64,000 bases of DNA from an uncultured Myxococcales bacterium (GCA_937949945.1 CALFEQ010000032.1:142102-206101); one strand, 5' to 3'. Positions 43,063 through 52,681 are shown, counted from the stretch's first letter. Numbers and translations are program-made. The notes: generated by a model not told the origin, from the letters alone.

Positions 43063-44364
43063 ATGACGCGGCATGATCCGAAGGACCGGGTCGCGGTGGT
43101 CGCCGGGCTCCGGACCCCGTTCGCGAAGCAGGGCACCGCGTACCGCGACATGACGACGCTGGATCTCGGTCGCGCGGTCGTGAAGGAGCTCATCGCGCGC
43201 GCGGAGCTCGATCCGAAGGAGATCGGCCTCGTCGTGTACGGTCAGGCCGTCCCGACCCCGACGGCGCCGAACGTGGCCCGCGAGATCGTCCTCGGCGCCG
43301 GCATCCCCAAGAGGGTCGAGGCGTTCAGCGTCGTGCGCGCGTGCGCGACCTCGTTCCAGTCGACGACGAGCGCGGCGGAGGCGATCCTCTCCGGACAGCA
43401 CGACGTTGCCATCACGGGCGGCGTCGACAGCGCGAGCGACGTCCCGATCACGGTCTCGCGCAAGCTCGCACGCGTGCTCCTCGAGGCCTCGAAGGCCAAG
43501 ACCCTCGGCGAGAAGCTCAAGGTGGTCGCTCGCCTCTCGCCGCGCGACCTCGTCCCGGTCCCGCCCGCGCTGAAGGAGCCTTCGACCGGGCTCACGATGG
43601 GCGAGCACGCGGAGCTCATGGCGAAGGAGCACGGCATCAGCCGCGAGGAGCAGGATCGGTTCGCGCACCGCAGCCACACGCGTGCGGCGTCCGCCTGGGA
43701 GCGAGGCCTGTTCGACGCCGAGGTGATGCACGTGCTGCCTCCGCCGTCGTTCGATCGCCCGATCACGAAGGACAACCTCGTGCGCGACGACTCGAAGCTC
43801 GAGTCGTATGCGAAGCTGCGGCCGGTGTTCGATCCGAAGCACGGAAGCATCACGGCCGGGAACTCCTCGCCGCTGACCGACGGCGCGAGCGCATTGCTCC
43901 TCATGAGGGAGTCGAAGGCGAAGGCGCTCGGCTACACGCCGCTCGGCTACCTCCGGTCCTGGGCGTACGCCGCGCTCGATCCGGAAGACGGGCTGCTGAT
44001 GGGCCCGGCGTACGCGGTCCCGATCGCGCTCGATCGCGCCGGCCTCCGGCTCTCGGACATGGACGTCGTCGACATGCACGAGGCGTTCGCCGCGCAGGTC
44101 CTCTGCAACCGAAAGGCGCTCGCCTCGCGCCGCTTCGCGGAGGAGAAGCTCGGGCGCAGCTCGGGGCCGATCGGCGAGATCGACGACGACAGGTTCAACG
44201 TCCACGGAGGCTCGATCGCGCTCGGCCATCCCTTCGCGGCGACGGGCGCTCGGATCATCCACACCGTCCTGCGCGAGCTGCGACGGAGGAAGGCACAGTT
44301 CGGTCTCGCCACCGCGTGCGCCGCTGGGGGGCTCGGCGCCGCCATCGTCTTGGAGGCTGCATGA
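43063..44364 (+). CDS. fadI: Acetyl-CoA acyltransferase (thiolase) of the FadI type
   Basis: The enzyme has 433 residues. The thiolase nucleophile is C94 in VRACATSF. The remaining catalytic motifs are MHEAFAAQ, GGSIALGHPFAATGAR (His) and CAAGGLGAA (Cys). It cleaves 3-ketoacyl-CoA in beta-oxidation. Its stop overlaps the fadJ start in ATGA, so the two subunits are made together. A TTGACA at 42964-42969 lies ~90 bp upstream, but no good -10 follows it. Confidence 0.95.
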   Translation: MTRHDPKDRVAVVAGLRTPFAKQGTAYRDMTTLDLGRAVVKELIARAELDPKEIGLVVYGQAVPTPTAPNVAREIVLGAGIPKRVEAFSVVRACATSFQSTTSAAEAILSGQHDVAITGGVDSASDVPITVSRKLARVLLEASKAKTLGEKLKVVARLSPRDLVPVPPALKEPSTGLTMGEHAELMAKEHGISREEQDRFAHRSHTRAASAWERGLFDAEVMHVLPPPSFDRPITKDNLVRDDSKLESYAKLRPVFDPKHGSITAGNSSPLTDGASALLLMRESKAKALGYTPLGYLRSWAYAALDPEDGLLMGPAYAVPIALDRAGLRLSDMDVVDMHEAFAAQVLCNRKALASRRFAEEKLGRSSGPIGEIDDDRFNVHGGSIALGHPFAATGARIIHTVLRELRRRKAQFGLATACAAGGLGAAIVLEAA

Positions 44365-46574
44365 CGGCTGCGACGACGTTCGATCTCGGCGCTACCCCCG
44401 CGGCTCGGCCCGCCTCGATCGTGAAGGTCGAGACGAGGCCCGACGGCGTGGCCGTGATCACGATCGACGACCACGCGGAGACGTTCAACACGATCACGCC
44501 CGCGCTCGGCGGCGAGCTCGCCTCGGCGCTGAAGAGGGCGGAGGACGATCCCAACGTCCGGGCCGTCGTCCTCAGGAGCGGCAAGAAGGACTCGTTCGTC
44601 GTCGGCGCGAACATCGACTTCGTCCGCTCGATGCGCTTCGCGGCCGACGCGGAGGAGGCGTCACGCGAGGTCGCACGGCGCTTCGCGCGTCTCGGCACGG
44701 GGCCGAAGCCCGTCGTCGCCCTGGTCCATGGGCAGGCGCTCGGAGGCGGCTTCGAGATGGCGCTCGCGTGCACCGCGGCGATCGCGACCGACCATCCGAA
44801 GACCGCGCTCGGTCTACCGGAGGTGAAGCTCGGGCTCGTGCCCGCCGCGAACGGCCTGCTGCGCGTCGCCGAGCGGGCCGGCCTGCGCGTCGCGCTCGAC
44901 CTGGGCCTCAGCGGCAGGAGCCTCCGTCCCGCGGACGCGCTCCGCCTCGGCCTCGTCGACGACGTCGTCCCGGCGCCCGTCGCGCTCGAGGCCGCGTGCG
45001 CGCTCGCGCGCCGCCTCGCCTCCGAGCCGAAGCTCGCGCGCACGCTCGCGAAGAAGCGCGTGCGGAGGTCGGGCAAGCTCGTCGAGCGCGCGCTGCTCGA
45101 GAGGAACCCGATCGGGCGCGCGGCGCTCTTCGCCCGCGCCAAGAAGCAGCTCCTCGAGAAGACCCGCGGGAACTACCCGGCCGCGGAGCGCATCGTCGAC
45201 CTCGTCGCGTGCTTCGGCGCGCGCGGGTTCCGCGCCGCCGCCGAGCTCGAGCCGCGCGTGTTCGGCGAGCTCGTCGTGAGCGAGACGGCCCACCGCCTCA
45301 TCGACGTGTTCTTCGCGCAGACCGCGGTGAAGAAGGACGCCGGGCTCGAGCCGAACGAGACCGGGACCCCGTTCCCCGTCGAGCGCGTCGGCATCCTCGG
45401 CGCGGGCCTCATGGGCGCCGGCATCGCGACGGTGAGCGCGCAGGCGGGCCTCGCGGTCCGCATGAAGGACACCGACGACGCGGCGGTCGGACGTGGCCTC
45501 AAGTACGTCCGCGACGTGCTCGACGCGCGCGTGCGACGCAAGTCGCTCGCGCCGCTCGAGCGCGACGCGATCTTCGCGCGCGTCTCCGGAGCGATCGACT
45601 ACACGGGCTTCCGCCACGCCGACGTCGTCATCGAGGCGGTCTTCGAGGACCTGGAGCTGAAGCACCGGGTCCTGCGCGAGGTCGAGAAGCTCGTACGGGA
45701 CACGTGCGTCATCGCGTCGAACACGTCCTCGATCCCGATCTCGCGCATCGCCGAGGCCTCCAATCGGCCCGAGATGATCGTCGGGATGCACTACTTCAGC
45801 CCGGTCCACAAGATGCCGCTGCTCGAGGTCGTGCGCACGAAGACGAGCGACCCGCGCGCCGTCGCCACGGCCGTCGCGCTCGGCAGGCGTCAGGGCAAAA
45901 CCGTCATCGTGGTCCGCGACGGGCCGGCCTTCTACACGACGCGCATCCTCGTCCCCTATCTCAACGAGGCGGCGCACCTGCTCGCCGAGGGCTGTCCGAT
46001 CGACGAGGTCGACGCGGCGATGGTCGACTGGGGCTTCCCGGTCGGTCCGTTCCAGCTCATGGACGAGGTCGGCATCGACGTCGGCGCGCACGTGGGCAAG
46101 GTCACGCAGGAGGCCTTCGGCGAGCGCATGCGCCCGCCGGACGTCTTCGCCCGCCTCGAAGAGGACCACCGCAAAGGCAGGAAGAACGGACGCGGCTTCT
46201 ACCTGTACGGCCGCGGCGCGCCGAAGCAGAAGACCGTGGACGGCACCGTCTACGAGGTCCTCGGCGTCGCGCCGAGGCCGCGCGCCGTCACGGGCGACGA
46301 GATCGCGCTCCGCTGCGGTCTCGCGATGGTGAACGAGGCGCTCCGCACCCTCGGCGATGGCATCGTCCGCAGCGCGCGCGACGGTGACATCGGCGCCATC
46401 TTCGGCGTCGGTTTCCCGCCGTTCCGTGGCGGCCCGTTCCGCTACACCGACGTGCTCGGCGCGGCCGAGGTCCTCCGTCGGATCCGGTCGCTCGAGCAGC
46501 GCTTCGGCGCCCGCTTCGAGCCCGCGCCGCTGCTCGTCGAGATGGCGCGGACGGGGAAGCGGATCTACGGCTGA
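44361..46574 (+). CDS. fadJ: Fatty-acid oxidation multifunctional protein, FadJ type
   Basis: The product has 737 residues. The enoyl-CoA hydratase half keeps both catalytic glutamates, in GGGFEMALAC and GLPEVKLG. The usual PGxGGTQRLPRL segment is replaced by PAANGLLRVAERAG. The dehydrogenase half has GAGLMGAGIA for NAD, NTSSIPIS and the HYFSPVHKM catalytic His. It hydrates enoyl-CoA and oxidises the 3-hydroxyacyl-CoA passed to FadI. Confidence 0.95.
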   Translation: MTAATTFDLGATPAARPASIVKVETRPDGVAVITIDDHAETFNTITPALGGELASALKRAEDDPNVRAVVLRSGKKDSFVVGANIDFVRSMRFAADAEEASREVARRFARLGTGPKPVVALVHGQALGGGFEMALACTAAIATDHPKTALGLPEVKLGLVPAANGLLRVAERAGLRVALDLGLSGRSLRPADALRLGLVDDVVPAPVALEAACALARRLASEPKLARTLAKKRVRRSGKLVERALLERNPIGRAALFARAKKQLLEKTRGNYPAAERIVDLVACFGARGFRAAAELEPRVFGELVVSETAHRLIDVFFAQTAVKKDAGLEPNETGTPFPVERVGILGAGLMGAGIATVSAQAGLAVRMKDTDDAAVGRGLKYVRDVLDARVRRKSLAPLERDAIFARVSGAIDYTGFRHADVVIEAVFEDLELKHRVLREVEKLVRDTCVIASNTSSIPISRIAEASNRPEMIVGMHYFSPVHKMPLLEVVRTKTSDPRAVATAVALGRRQGKTVIVVRDGPAFYTTRILVPYLNEAAHLLAEGCPIDEVDAAMVDWGFPVGPFQLMDEVGIDVGAHVGKVTQEAFGERMRPPDVFARLEEDHRKGRKNGRGFYLYGRGAPKQKTVDGTVYEVLGVAPRPRAVTGDEIALRCGLAMVNEALRTLGDGIVRSARDGDIGAIFGVGFPPFRGGPFRYTDVLGAAEVLRRIRSLEQRFGARFEPAPLLVEMARTGKRIYG

Positions 46575-46659
46575 CGGACGCACGGGGCAGGGCTGCTCGC
46601 CGAGCTCCCGGATCGCCCACGTTTGTCTCGAGCGACACGAGGGGTAGAGTTCGAGATCG

Positions 46660-47367
46660 ATGCAGCCCCAGCAGCCTTGGTCGCCTCATGGCTCGTTCGG
46701 CCCGAGCCCGTATGCCCAACCGGCTCCGCAGCCGAACCCGTATGCCGCGCCCGGACCTGGGATCTACCGGCAGAACGTGTTCGTTCCTCACGGCGCGACG
46801 TCGGGGCCGCTCGTGTCGCCGTCGCTGCGCAAGGTGAAGCTCGTCACCGGCATCGCGCAGATCGTGACGCTCCTCGGCGGCGTCGCGGCGATCGTGTTGG
46901 GCACGGTGATGAATGCGTCCGAGCGCGACATCGCCGCCGCCTTCGGTTTGGCGTTCTTGGGGCTCTTCTACCTGCTGCTGATCGCGTACGGGGTCGCGAA
47001 CCTCGTCTGGATCTACAAGTTCTGGGCGTGGATCCCGCCCGAGCACCGCTACACGAGCATGTGGAAGAAGTACATCTCGCCCGGCATGGCGGTGGGGCTC
47101 ATGCTGGTCCCGTACTTCAACCTCTACTGGATGTTCGTGGTCTATCTCGGCCTCGCGGACATCATGGAGCGCCTGCGCGTCCAGTACCCATGCAGCAAGG
47201 GGCCGGCGAAGACGCTCGCGATCCTCACGATCGTCGTCCCGATGGTGTTCTTCCCCGCGGGGCCGTTCCTCCAGTACATGTTCGCCAAGCACCTCGAGGA
47301 GATGGCCGCGGAGATGCAGGCCCGCATGCCCTCCGCTGCCCAGAGCCCGATGATGCAGCCGGCGTGA
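46660..47367 (+). CDS. Four-helix membrane protein of unknown function
   Basis: The 235-residue protein opens with ~45 residues rich in Pro, Gln and Tyr. Four hydrophobic helices follow at about 64-83, 92-120, 145-166 and 186-205. The C-terminal ~25 residues are Met-rich. It contains AWIPPEHRYTSMWKKYISPG between helices. Myxobacteria carry many Pro/Gln-led proteins of this type. No family name is secure. Confidence 0.7.
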   Translation: MQPQQPWSPHGSFGPSPYAQPAPQPNPYAAPGPGIYRQNVFVPHGATSGPLVSPSLRKVKLVTGIAQIVTLLGGVAAIVLGTVMNASERDIAAAFGLAFLGLFYLLLIAYGVANLVWIYKFWAWIPPEHRYTSMWKKYISPGMAVGLMLVPYFNLYWMFVVYLGLADIMERLRVQYPCSKGPAKTLAILTIVVPMVFFPAGPFLQYMFAKHLEEMAAEMQARMPSAAQSPMMQPA

Positions 47368-47504
47368 TCGCCCGGCCGAGTTTCCTCGCCTCCGCCTGAT
47401 CCGGACGCGCGGCACGAGGGAGCGGCCGCGGATCTCGACGTCCATCCGCGAGCTCGAGCGCGCGCAGGCTCCCTCCGGCGCTCTCCGTGCTAGGGTCGCG
47501 CGCG

Positions 47505-48803
47505 ATGATCCCGCGCTACACGCCGAAAGACTTCTCCGCGCTCTGGTCGTCCGAGCGTCGCTACAAGGTCTGGCTCGAGGTCGAGCTCGCCGCCTGCGAG
47601 GCGATGGAGGAAGAGGGGCTCGTCCCCAAGGGCACCGCAGCGAAGATCCGTGACAAGAAGCTGGTGCTCGATCCCGTCCGCATCGAGGAGATCGAGCGCA
47701 CGGTGAAGCACGACGTGATCGCGTTCCTCACGCACGTCGAGGAGCTCGCCGGCGCGGACGCGCGCTGGCTGCACCGCGGGATGACGTCGAGCGACGTGCT
47801 CGACACGTCGTTCGCGATCCTCCTCCGCGACGCCACCGACGCGCTGCTCGCGCGCATGGATGGCCTCCTCGAGGCGCTCGCGAAGCGGGCGCGGGAGCAC
47901 GTGAAGACCCCGATGATCGGACGGAGCCACGGCATCTTCGCGGAGCCCGTCACGTTCGGGATGGTGCTCGCCGGTCACTACGCGGAGATGCGTCGCGGTC
48001 GCGAGCGCCTGGCCCGCGCGCGCGAGGCGATCGCGTTCGGGAAGATCGCCGGCGCCGTCGGGACGTACGCGCACCTGTCTCCGAGCATCGAGAAGAGGGC
48101 GCTCTCCGCCCTCGGCCTCCGCCCCGAGACCGTGTCGACGCAGGTCGTCCCGCGCGACCGGCACGCCGAGCTGTTCGGCGCGATGGCCCTCGTGGCCGCG
48201 GGCATCGAGCGGCTCGCGACGAACGTGCGCCACTGGCAGCGCTCCGAGGTCGGCGAGGCGGAAGAGGCGTTCACCGTCGGCCAGAAGGGATCGAGCGCGA
48301 TGCCTCACAAGCGCAATCCGATCCTCACCGAGAACCTGTGCGGCCTCGCGCGCGTCGTCCGCGCGGCCTGCATCCCCGCGCTCGAGAACGTCGCGCTCTG
48401 GCACGAGCGGGACATCTCGCACTCGTCCGTCGAGCGCATGATCGCGCCGGACGCGACCGCGACGCTCGCCTTCATGCTCGATCGCGCCAAGGGCGTCGTC
48501 GAAGGCCTCGTCGTCTATCCGGAGCGCATGAAGCAGAACCTCGATCGCGCCGCCGAGCTCTTCTTCTCGGAGGCGGTCCTTCTCGCGCTGGTCGAGGCGG
48601 GCGTCGCGCGCCAGGAGGCGTACGTCTGGGTGCAGCGCAACGCGATGCGCGCGTGGAAGGGCGAGGGCGCCTTCCGCGAGAACCTCGCGAGCGATCCGGA
48701 CGTGAGCGCGAAGCTCTCGCGCGCGAAGCTCGACGCGCTCTTCGATCTCGATCACGCCCTGAGGTACGCCCCCGAGATCGTCGAGCGCGCGCTCGCGAGC
48801 TGA
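47505..48803 (+). CDS. purB: Adenylosuccinate lyase
   Basis: From ATG 47505 the product has 432 residues. The fumarase/ASL signature is GSSAMPHKRNP, and HRGMTSSDVLDTS and IGRSHGIFAEP provide the other catalytic segments. It acts twice in purine synthesis: SAICAR to AICAR, and adenylosuccinate to AMP. It stands alone, three bases before the stop of a convergent gene. Confidence 0.96.
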   Translation: MIPRYTPKDFSALWSSERRYKVWLEVELAACEAMEEEGLVPKGTAAKIRDKKLVLDPVRIEEIERTVKHDVIAFLTHVEELAGADARWLHRGMTSSDVLDTSFAILLRDATDALLARMDGLLEALAKRAREHVKTPMIGRSHGIFAEPVTFGMVLAGHYAEMRRGRERLARAREAIAFGKIAGAVGTYAHLSPSIEKRALSALGLRPETVSTQVVPRDRHAELFGAMALVAAGIERLATNVRHWQRSEVGEAEEAFTVGQKGSSAMPHKRNPILTENLCGLARVVRAACIPALENVALWHERDISHSSVERMIAPDATATLAFMLDRAKGVVEGLVVYPERMKQNLDRAAELFFSEAVLLALVEAGVARQEAYVWVQRNAMRAWKGEGAFRENLASDPDVSAKLSRAKLDALFDLDHALRYAPEIVERALAS

Positions 48804-48806
48804 CGG

Positions 48807-49235
48807 TCAGGCGCGGAGCGCCGCGAGGGCGACGACGATCGCGGCCACGAGGCAGAGCATGAGCGCGGTCATGATCGTCAGCGCCCAGCGCGCGTCGTTC
48901 GAGTAGCGCTTGCTCGACCAGAGGGCCGCGAGCCCGATGGGTGGGAAGACGACGAGCAGCGTCCCGATCGCGACGGGATCCTCGTACCAGCGCGAAGCGG
49001 GCGCCTTCGCCTTCCCGAGCAGCTTCGCGCGCTCGCCGGCGAGGAGGTCGGCGCGCTTGTTCGCGGCGACCTCTTCGGGCGTCACCGCTCCGAACATCCG
49101 GACGTCCTTCTTCGGATCGCGACGGTGCCGGAGAATGGGCGCCTCGTTCTCGACCCGTCGCGGCGGCGGCATCGCCGCGGGCGAGACCGGCGGCGGCGCC
49201 AGCTCCTTCACGCCGGGAGGAACGGGGAGGAACAT
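48807..49235 (-). CDS. Small membrane protein with two C-terminal helices
   Basis: The frame ends at 48807. A start at ATG 49235 gives 142 residues; an ATG at 49373 is possible but adds an Arg/Gly-rich stretch of no clear kind. A Pro-rich head (LPVPPGVKELAPPPVSP) is followed by a charged region with a likely helix. Two membrane helices lie near the C-terminus (GTLLVVFPPIGLAALW and LTIMTALMLCLVAAIVVALA). I do not recognise it. Confidence 0.55.
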   Translation of the reverse strand: MFLPVPPGVKELAPPPVSPAAMPPPRRVENEAPILRHRRDPKKDVRMFGAVTPEEVAANKRADLLAGERAKLLGKAKAPASRWYEDPVAIGTLLVVFPPIGLAALWSSKRYSNDARWALTIMTALMLCLVAAIVVALAALRA

Positions 49236-49400
49236 GCACTTGCGGAGCGCGGAGCGCCCACGGACGTCCCACTCGCGCGGCCACAGATTGCGCGGCGACT
49301 CACGGAGCCAGCCGTTTCCAATCAGAGTCCCGGCCCCTCCCCGGCGTGTCCCGATCGGTCGCGGCGTTCGCATCGAGTCGTCCGTTCTCCCGCGTTCCAC

Positions 49401-50219
49401 TCAGGATGATACGGCCGGGCCGGAGTGCAACCTTTCCTCTCGTCGCCCGGAGCGGTGACGACCCGCGCCGCCCGTCGGTCCAGAAGCCGCTCGACGCGTC
49501 GCGGCGCGGGCGATCAGAAAGACGATGGGCGGGAGGTGGCGGAGACGAAGCTTACTGATTTCGGTGCCATACACCGGGCGGACCGGCACCTCCCGGATGC
49601 GGGCGCCGCGCACCGCGAGCTGACCCAAGAGGTCGTTGGGGTAGCCGAAGCTCGGCCAGAGGCCGTCGAGATCGAGGGTCTCGACGGTCCGTCGCGAGAT
49701 CGCCGTGAACCCGCACTGGCTGTCCGTGATGCGCTGTCCGATCGCCAGCGAGGTCAGGCGCGAGAACACCTGACCGCCGATCCAGCGTGGGAGGCCCATC
49801 GTCCGGCGGACGTTCGGCTCGCCGAAGCGGGTGCCCTTCACGTAGTCGGCTTCGCCCCGGACGATCGGGAGGACGACCTTCTCGAGATCGTCGGGGTGCA
49901 TCTGGCCGTCGCCCGCCATGACCGCGATCGCGTCCTCGTCACGGATCGGGTTGATGCTCCAGCGGCCGTCTCCGAACTCGAGGGCGGCGCGATAGCCGCT
50001 CGCGATGGCGGCGCCGACGCCTCGACGGACAGGATGACGCACCAGGCGAGCTCGGCCGTCGTCCGCGGCGCGCGCCTCTTCGCTCGTGCGGTCGGTGCTG
50101 CCGTCGTCCACGACGATGATCTGGTCGACGAAGCGCGGCATCGTCGCCACGACGCGGCGGACGTGGGCCTCCTCTTGGAAGGCGGGGACGACGACGATGA
50201 CGGAGCGACCTTCGAGCAT
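49401..50219 (-). CDS. GT2 glycosyltransferase (dolichol-phosphate-mannose-synthase-like)
   Basis: From ATG 50219 the protein has 272 residues. It starts SVIVVVPAFQEEAHVRRVV, has VVDDGSTDRTS and the metal-binding MAGDGQMHPDD, then FGEPNVRRTMGLPRW and SQCGFTAISRR. It has no long membrane helix pair, unlike the GT2 genes at 19628 and 32429. It would use a nucleotide sugar and a lipid or glycan acceptor. The C-terminal ~30 residues are Arg/Gly-rich. It diverges from phoB. Confidence 0.88.
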   Translation of the reverse strand: MLEGRSVIVVVPAFQEEAHVRRVVATMPRFVDQIIVVDDGSTDRTSEEARAADDGRARLVRHPVRRGVGAAIASGYRAALEFGDGRWSINPIRDEDAIAVMAGDGQMHPDDLEKVVLPIVRGEADYVKGTRFGEPNVRRTMGLPRWIGGQVFSRLTSLAIGQRITDSQCGFTAISRRTVETLDLDGLWPSFGYPNDLLGQLAVRGARIREVPVRPVYGTEISKLRLRHLPPIVFLIARAATRRAASGPTGGAGRHRSGRREERLHSGPAVSS

Positions 50220-50270
50220 CGGGACGGCAGGGCAGGGGCCTAAGGCGGGAGCGTCATGTCCAAGGTGCCG

Positions 50271-50292
50271 ATGTGACACGTATCTGTCACAT
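50271..50292. promoter_or_regulatory. Perfect palindrome upstream of phoB
   Basis: ATGTGACA and TGTCACAT are exact inverse halves with a 6-bp centre. It lies ~90 bp before the phoB start and ~50 bp before the GT2 start, so it could govern either gene. The half-site order is inverted, unlike the direct repeats of a PhoB box. A dimeric regulator site is likely, but which one cannot be told. Confidence 0.55.
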
Positions 50293-50350
50293 GGCTAGAG
50301 TATTCGCACTATTTCGGGGGGTACCCCGAAGGAAGGATCGAAAACCCGTT

Positions 50351-50382
50351 GGAGGTCGACTTCGGTCGACGTGCTCGTGATG
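50351..50382 (+). promoter_or_regulatory. phoB translation-start region with a tetraloop hairpin
   Basis: A Shine-Dalgarno GGAGG (50351-50355) is 24 bases from ATG 50380, which is too far. Between them GTCGAC-TTCG-GTCGAC (50355-50370) forms a short hairpin closed by a C(UUCG)G tetraloop. Folding leaves about nine bases between the site and the ATG. A second inverted repeat, TTCGGGG/CCCCGAA, lies at 50313-50330. Confidence 0.6.
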
Positions 50383-51081
50383 GCGCGAATCCTGGTAATC
50401 GAGGACGAAGCGGACATCCAGCAGGTCCTCGACTACAACCTGCGTGAGAAAGGGCACAAGGTCTTCATTGCCGGAAGCGGCGAGGAAGGGCTCAAGCTCG
50501 CGCGCGAGAAGAGACCCGACCTCGTCCTGCTCGACCTCATGCTTCCGGGGATGCCTGGCACCGAGGTCTGCAAGGCGCTCAAGGCCGACCCGGTGACCAA
50601 GGGCGCTCAGGTCGTGATGCTCACGGCCAAGGGCGAGGAGATCGATCGCGTCGTCGGGTTCGAGCTCGGCGCCGACGACTACGTGGTGAAGCCGTTCAGC
50701 GTGCGCGAGCTCATGCTGCGCATCCAGGCGATCCTGCGTCGCTCGCAGGGAGACCAGGAGGCCTCGCAGCGCTCCTTCCAGTTCGGAAAGCTCCGCGTCG
50801 ATCGCGAGGCGCACCGCGTGTGGGCCGACGACGTCGAGCTCGAGCTCACTGCGCTCGAGTTCAAGCTGCTCGTCACGCTCTACGACCGGCGCAATCGCGT
50901 GCAGACGCGCGCGGCGCTCTTGAGCGACGTCTGGGGCATCGACGCGGACATCACGACGCGCACCGTGGACACGCACGTGAAGCGCCTGCGCGAAAAGCTC
51001 GGCGCGGCTGGTAGTTACATCGAGACCGTTCGAGGCGTCGGGTACCGCTTCACCGATTCGCCCGAAGAGGCCGCGGTGTGA
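50380..51081 (+). CDS. phoB: Phosphate regulon response regulator
   Basis: The product has 233 residues from ATG 50380; GTG 50371 is an in-frame alternative. The receiver domain has IEDEADI and the phosphoacceptor D52 (LLDLMLPG). An OmpR/PhoB winged helix follows (LTALEFKLL, then TVDTHVKRLREKLG and VRGVGYRF). Position ahead of phoR and the pst genes identifies it as PhoB rather than another OmpR-type regulator. It should activate phosphate-starvation genes when phosphorylated by PhoR. Confidence 0.93.
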   Translation: MARILVIEDEADIQQVLDYNLREKGHKVFIAGSGEEGLKLAREKRPDLVLLDLMLPGMPGTEVCKALKADPVTKGAQVVMLTAKGEEIDRVVGFELGADDYVVKPFSVRELMLRIQAILRRSQGDQEASQRSFQFGKLRVDREAHRVWADDVELELTALEFKLLVTLYDRRNRVQTRAALLSDVWGIDADITTRTVDTHVKRLREKLGAAGSYIETVRGVGYRFTDSPEEAAV

Positions 51082-51142
51082 TGGTCGAGCGGTCGGCGCA
51101 TGCTCTCGAACATCAGCGCGGCATCGCGAGGAGAACGGGGCG

Positions 51143-52681
51143 GTGAGGGGAAAGATCCGCCTTCGTCTGCTCGTCGCGGTAGGGAGCGTCGTCGCCGGCT
51201 CGATCGGTCTCTCCGGCATCCTCTTCTCCGTCGAGGACGGCGTCTCGCTCGCCGTCTTCGCGCTGCTCGCGGGGGCGCTCGCCGGCGCGGTGATCGCCGA
51301 GCTGTCGGTGCGCTGGCTCGACGAGTCCGTCCGGCCGGTGGCCGACGCTGCGCGCCGTATGCAGGAGGGCGACCTCTCGGTGCGCGCGCGTCTCGCGAAG
51401 ACCGAGGACGTCGGGCAGCTCGGCGCGGCGTTCGACGAGCTCGCTGGCAGCTTCTCCCGCACCGTCGGCGAGCTTCGTGGAGAGCGCGATCTCGTGGGCG
51501 CGATCCTCGACGGGATGCTCGAAGGCGTCCTTCTCCTCGACAAAGAGGGGAAGGTGAAGCTCATGAACCCGGCGCTCCGCGAGATGCTCCTCTTGCGGCC
51601 AGGGACGGACGTCATCGGCCAGCCGCTCCTCGAGGTCGTTCGTCACGCGGAGCTCAAGGAGCTGCTCGACCGCGCGCGCAAGACGAAGACGACGCTCTCC
51701 GGCGAGATCGAGCTCGGTGGGCTCAAGCCGCGTCGCTTGCTCGTGCGCGGCTCGGCGTTCACGCCCGGCGCAGGAGGCGCAGGTCGTGTCGAGGAGGGAG
51801 GCCTCCTCGCCGTCTTCTTCGACGTGACGGACATCCGCCGGCTCGAGTCGCTCCGGCGCGATTTCGTGGCGAACGTCTCGCACGAGCTCCGCACGCCCGT
51901 GACGGCGATCCTGTCCGCGGCCGAGACGCTCGACATGGCGCTCGAGAAGGATCCCGAAGGCGCTCGGCGCTTCCTCGGCATCGTCGAGCGGAACGCGGCG
52001 CGCCTCCAAGGGCTCATCGAGGACCTGCTCGAGCTGTCGCGCATCGAGTCGCGCGAGCTGCGGCTCCGGCCGGAGCGCTTCGACTTCGAGGCGTTCGCGA
52101 CGCACATCATCGGCCTGTTCCGCGAGCGCGCCGACAAGAAGAGCATCGCGATCCGCCTCGACTGCCCGAAGAAGCTCGAGATCGACTGCGACCGGCGCGC
52201 GCTCGAGCAGGTGCTCTCGAACCTCGTCGACAACGCGGTCAAGTACTGTGGCGAGGGTTGCACGATCGTCGTGCACGCGGAGCGCGAGGACGGGGTGGAG
52301 GGCAGTACGGCCCGCGGCCCCGGCGTCCGCTTCCACGTCGCGGACGACGGGCCCGGCATCGAGGAGAAGCACATCGGCCGGCTCTTCGAGCGCTTCTATC
52401 GCGTCGATCCGGGGCGCTCGCGCGAGATGGGCGGCACCGGCCTCGGCCTGGCGATCTGCAAGCACCTCGTCGAGGCGATGGGTGGCAGCATCCGTGTCGA
52501 GAGCACCTTCGGCAAAGGGACGATTTTCGAGGTGCGCCTGCCCGACGCGAGCACGCGCATGCGCGACCGGTCGTCCTCCTCTTCGCTCGACCACGTCGGT
52601 CGTGGCGACGCGAGCAACCCCGATCTCGGAACGGATGGGGCGAGCCTCGAGGCACGCGCCGTCGCGATGGAGGTCGGATGA
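51143..52681 (+). CDS. phoR: Phosphate sensor histidine kinase
   Basis: This 512-residue protein starts at GTG 51143 behind GAGGAGAA. Two membrane helices (about 8-29 and 35-56) leave almost no periplasmic loop, as usual for PhoR. HAMP-like and PAS-like regions follow. The phosphorylated histidine is H247 in VSHELRTP. The ATPase domain has NLVDNAVKY, DDGPGI and GGTGLGLAI. A Ser/Asp-rich tail ends it. The stop overlaps pstS by four bases. Confidence 0.94.
   Translation: MRGKIRLRLLVAVGSVVAGSIGLSGILFSVEDGVSLAVFALLAGALAGAVIAELSVRWLDESVRPVADAARRMQEGDLSVRARLAKTEDVGQLGAAFDELAGSFSRTVGELRGERDLVGAILDGMLEGVLLLDKEGKVKLMNPALREMLLLRPGTDVIGQPLLEVVRHAELKELLDRARKTKTTLSGEIELGGLKPRRLLVRGSAFTPGAGGAGRVEEGGLLAVFFDVTDIRRLESLRRDFVANVSHELRTPVTAILSAAETLDMALEKDPEGARRFLGIVERNAARLQGLIEDLLELSRIESRELRLRPERFDFEAFATHIIGLFRERADKKSIAIRLDCPKKLEIDCDRRALEQVLSNLVDNAVKYCGEGCTIVVHAEREDGVEGSTARGPGVRFHVADDGPGIEEKHIGRLFERFYRVDPGRSREMGGTGLGLAICKHLVEAMGGSIRVESTFGKGTIFEVRLPDASTRMRDRSSSSSLDHVGRGDASNPDLGTDGASLEARAVAMEVG

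Noticed and set aside
50272..50291. CRP/FNR site in the phoB palindrome
   Set aside because: TGTGA and TCACA are separated by 10 bases instead of the 6 of a CRP site.
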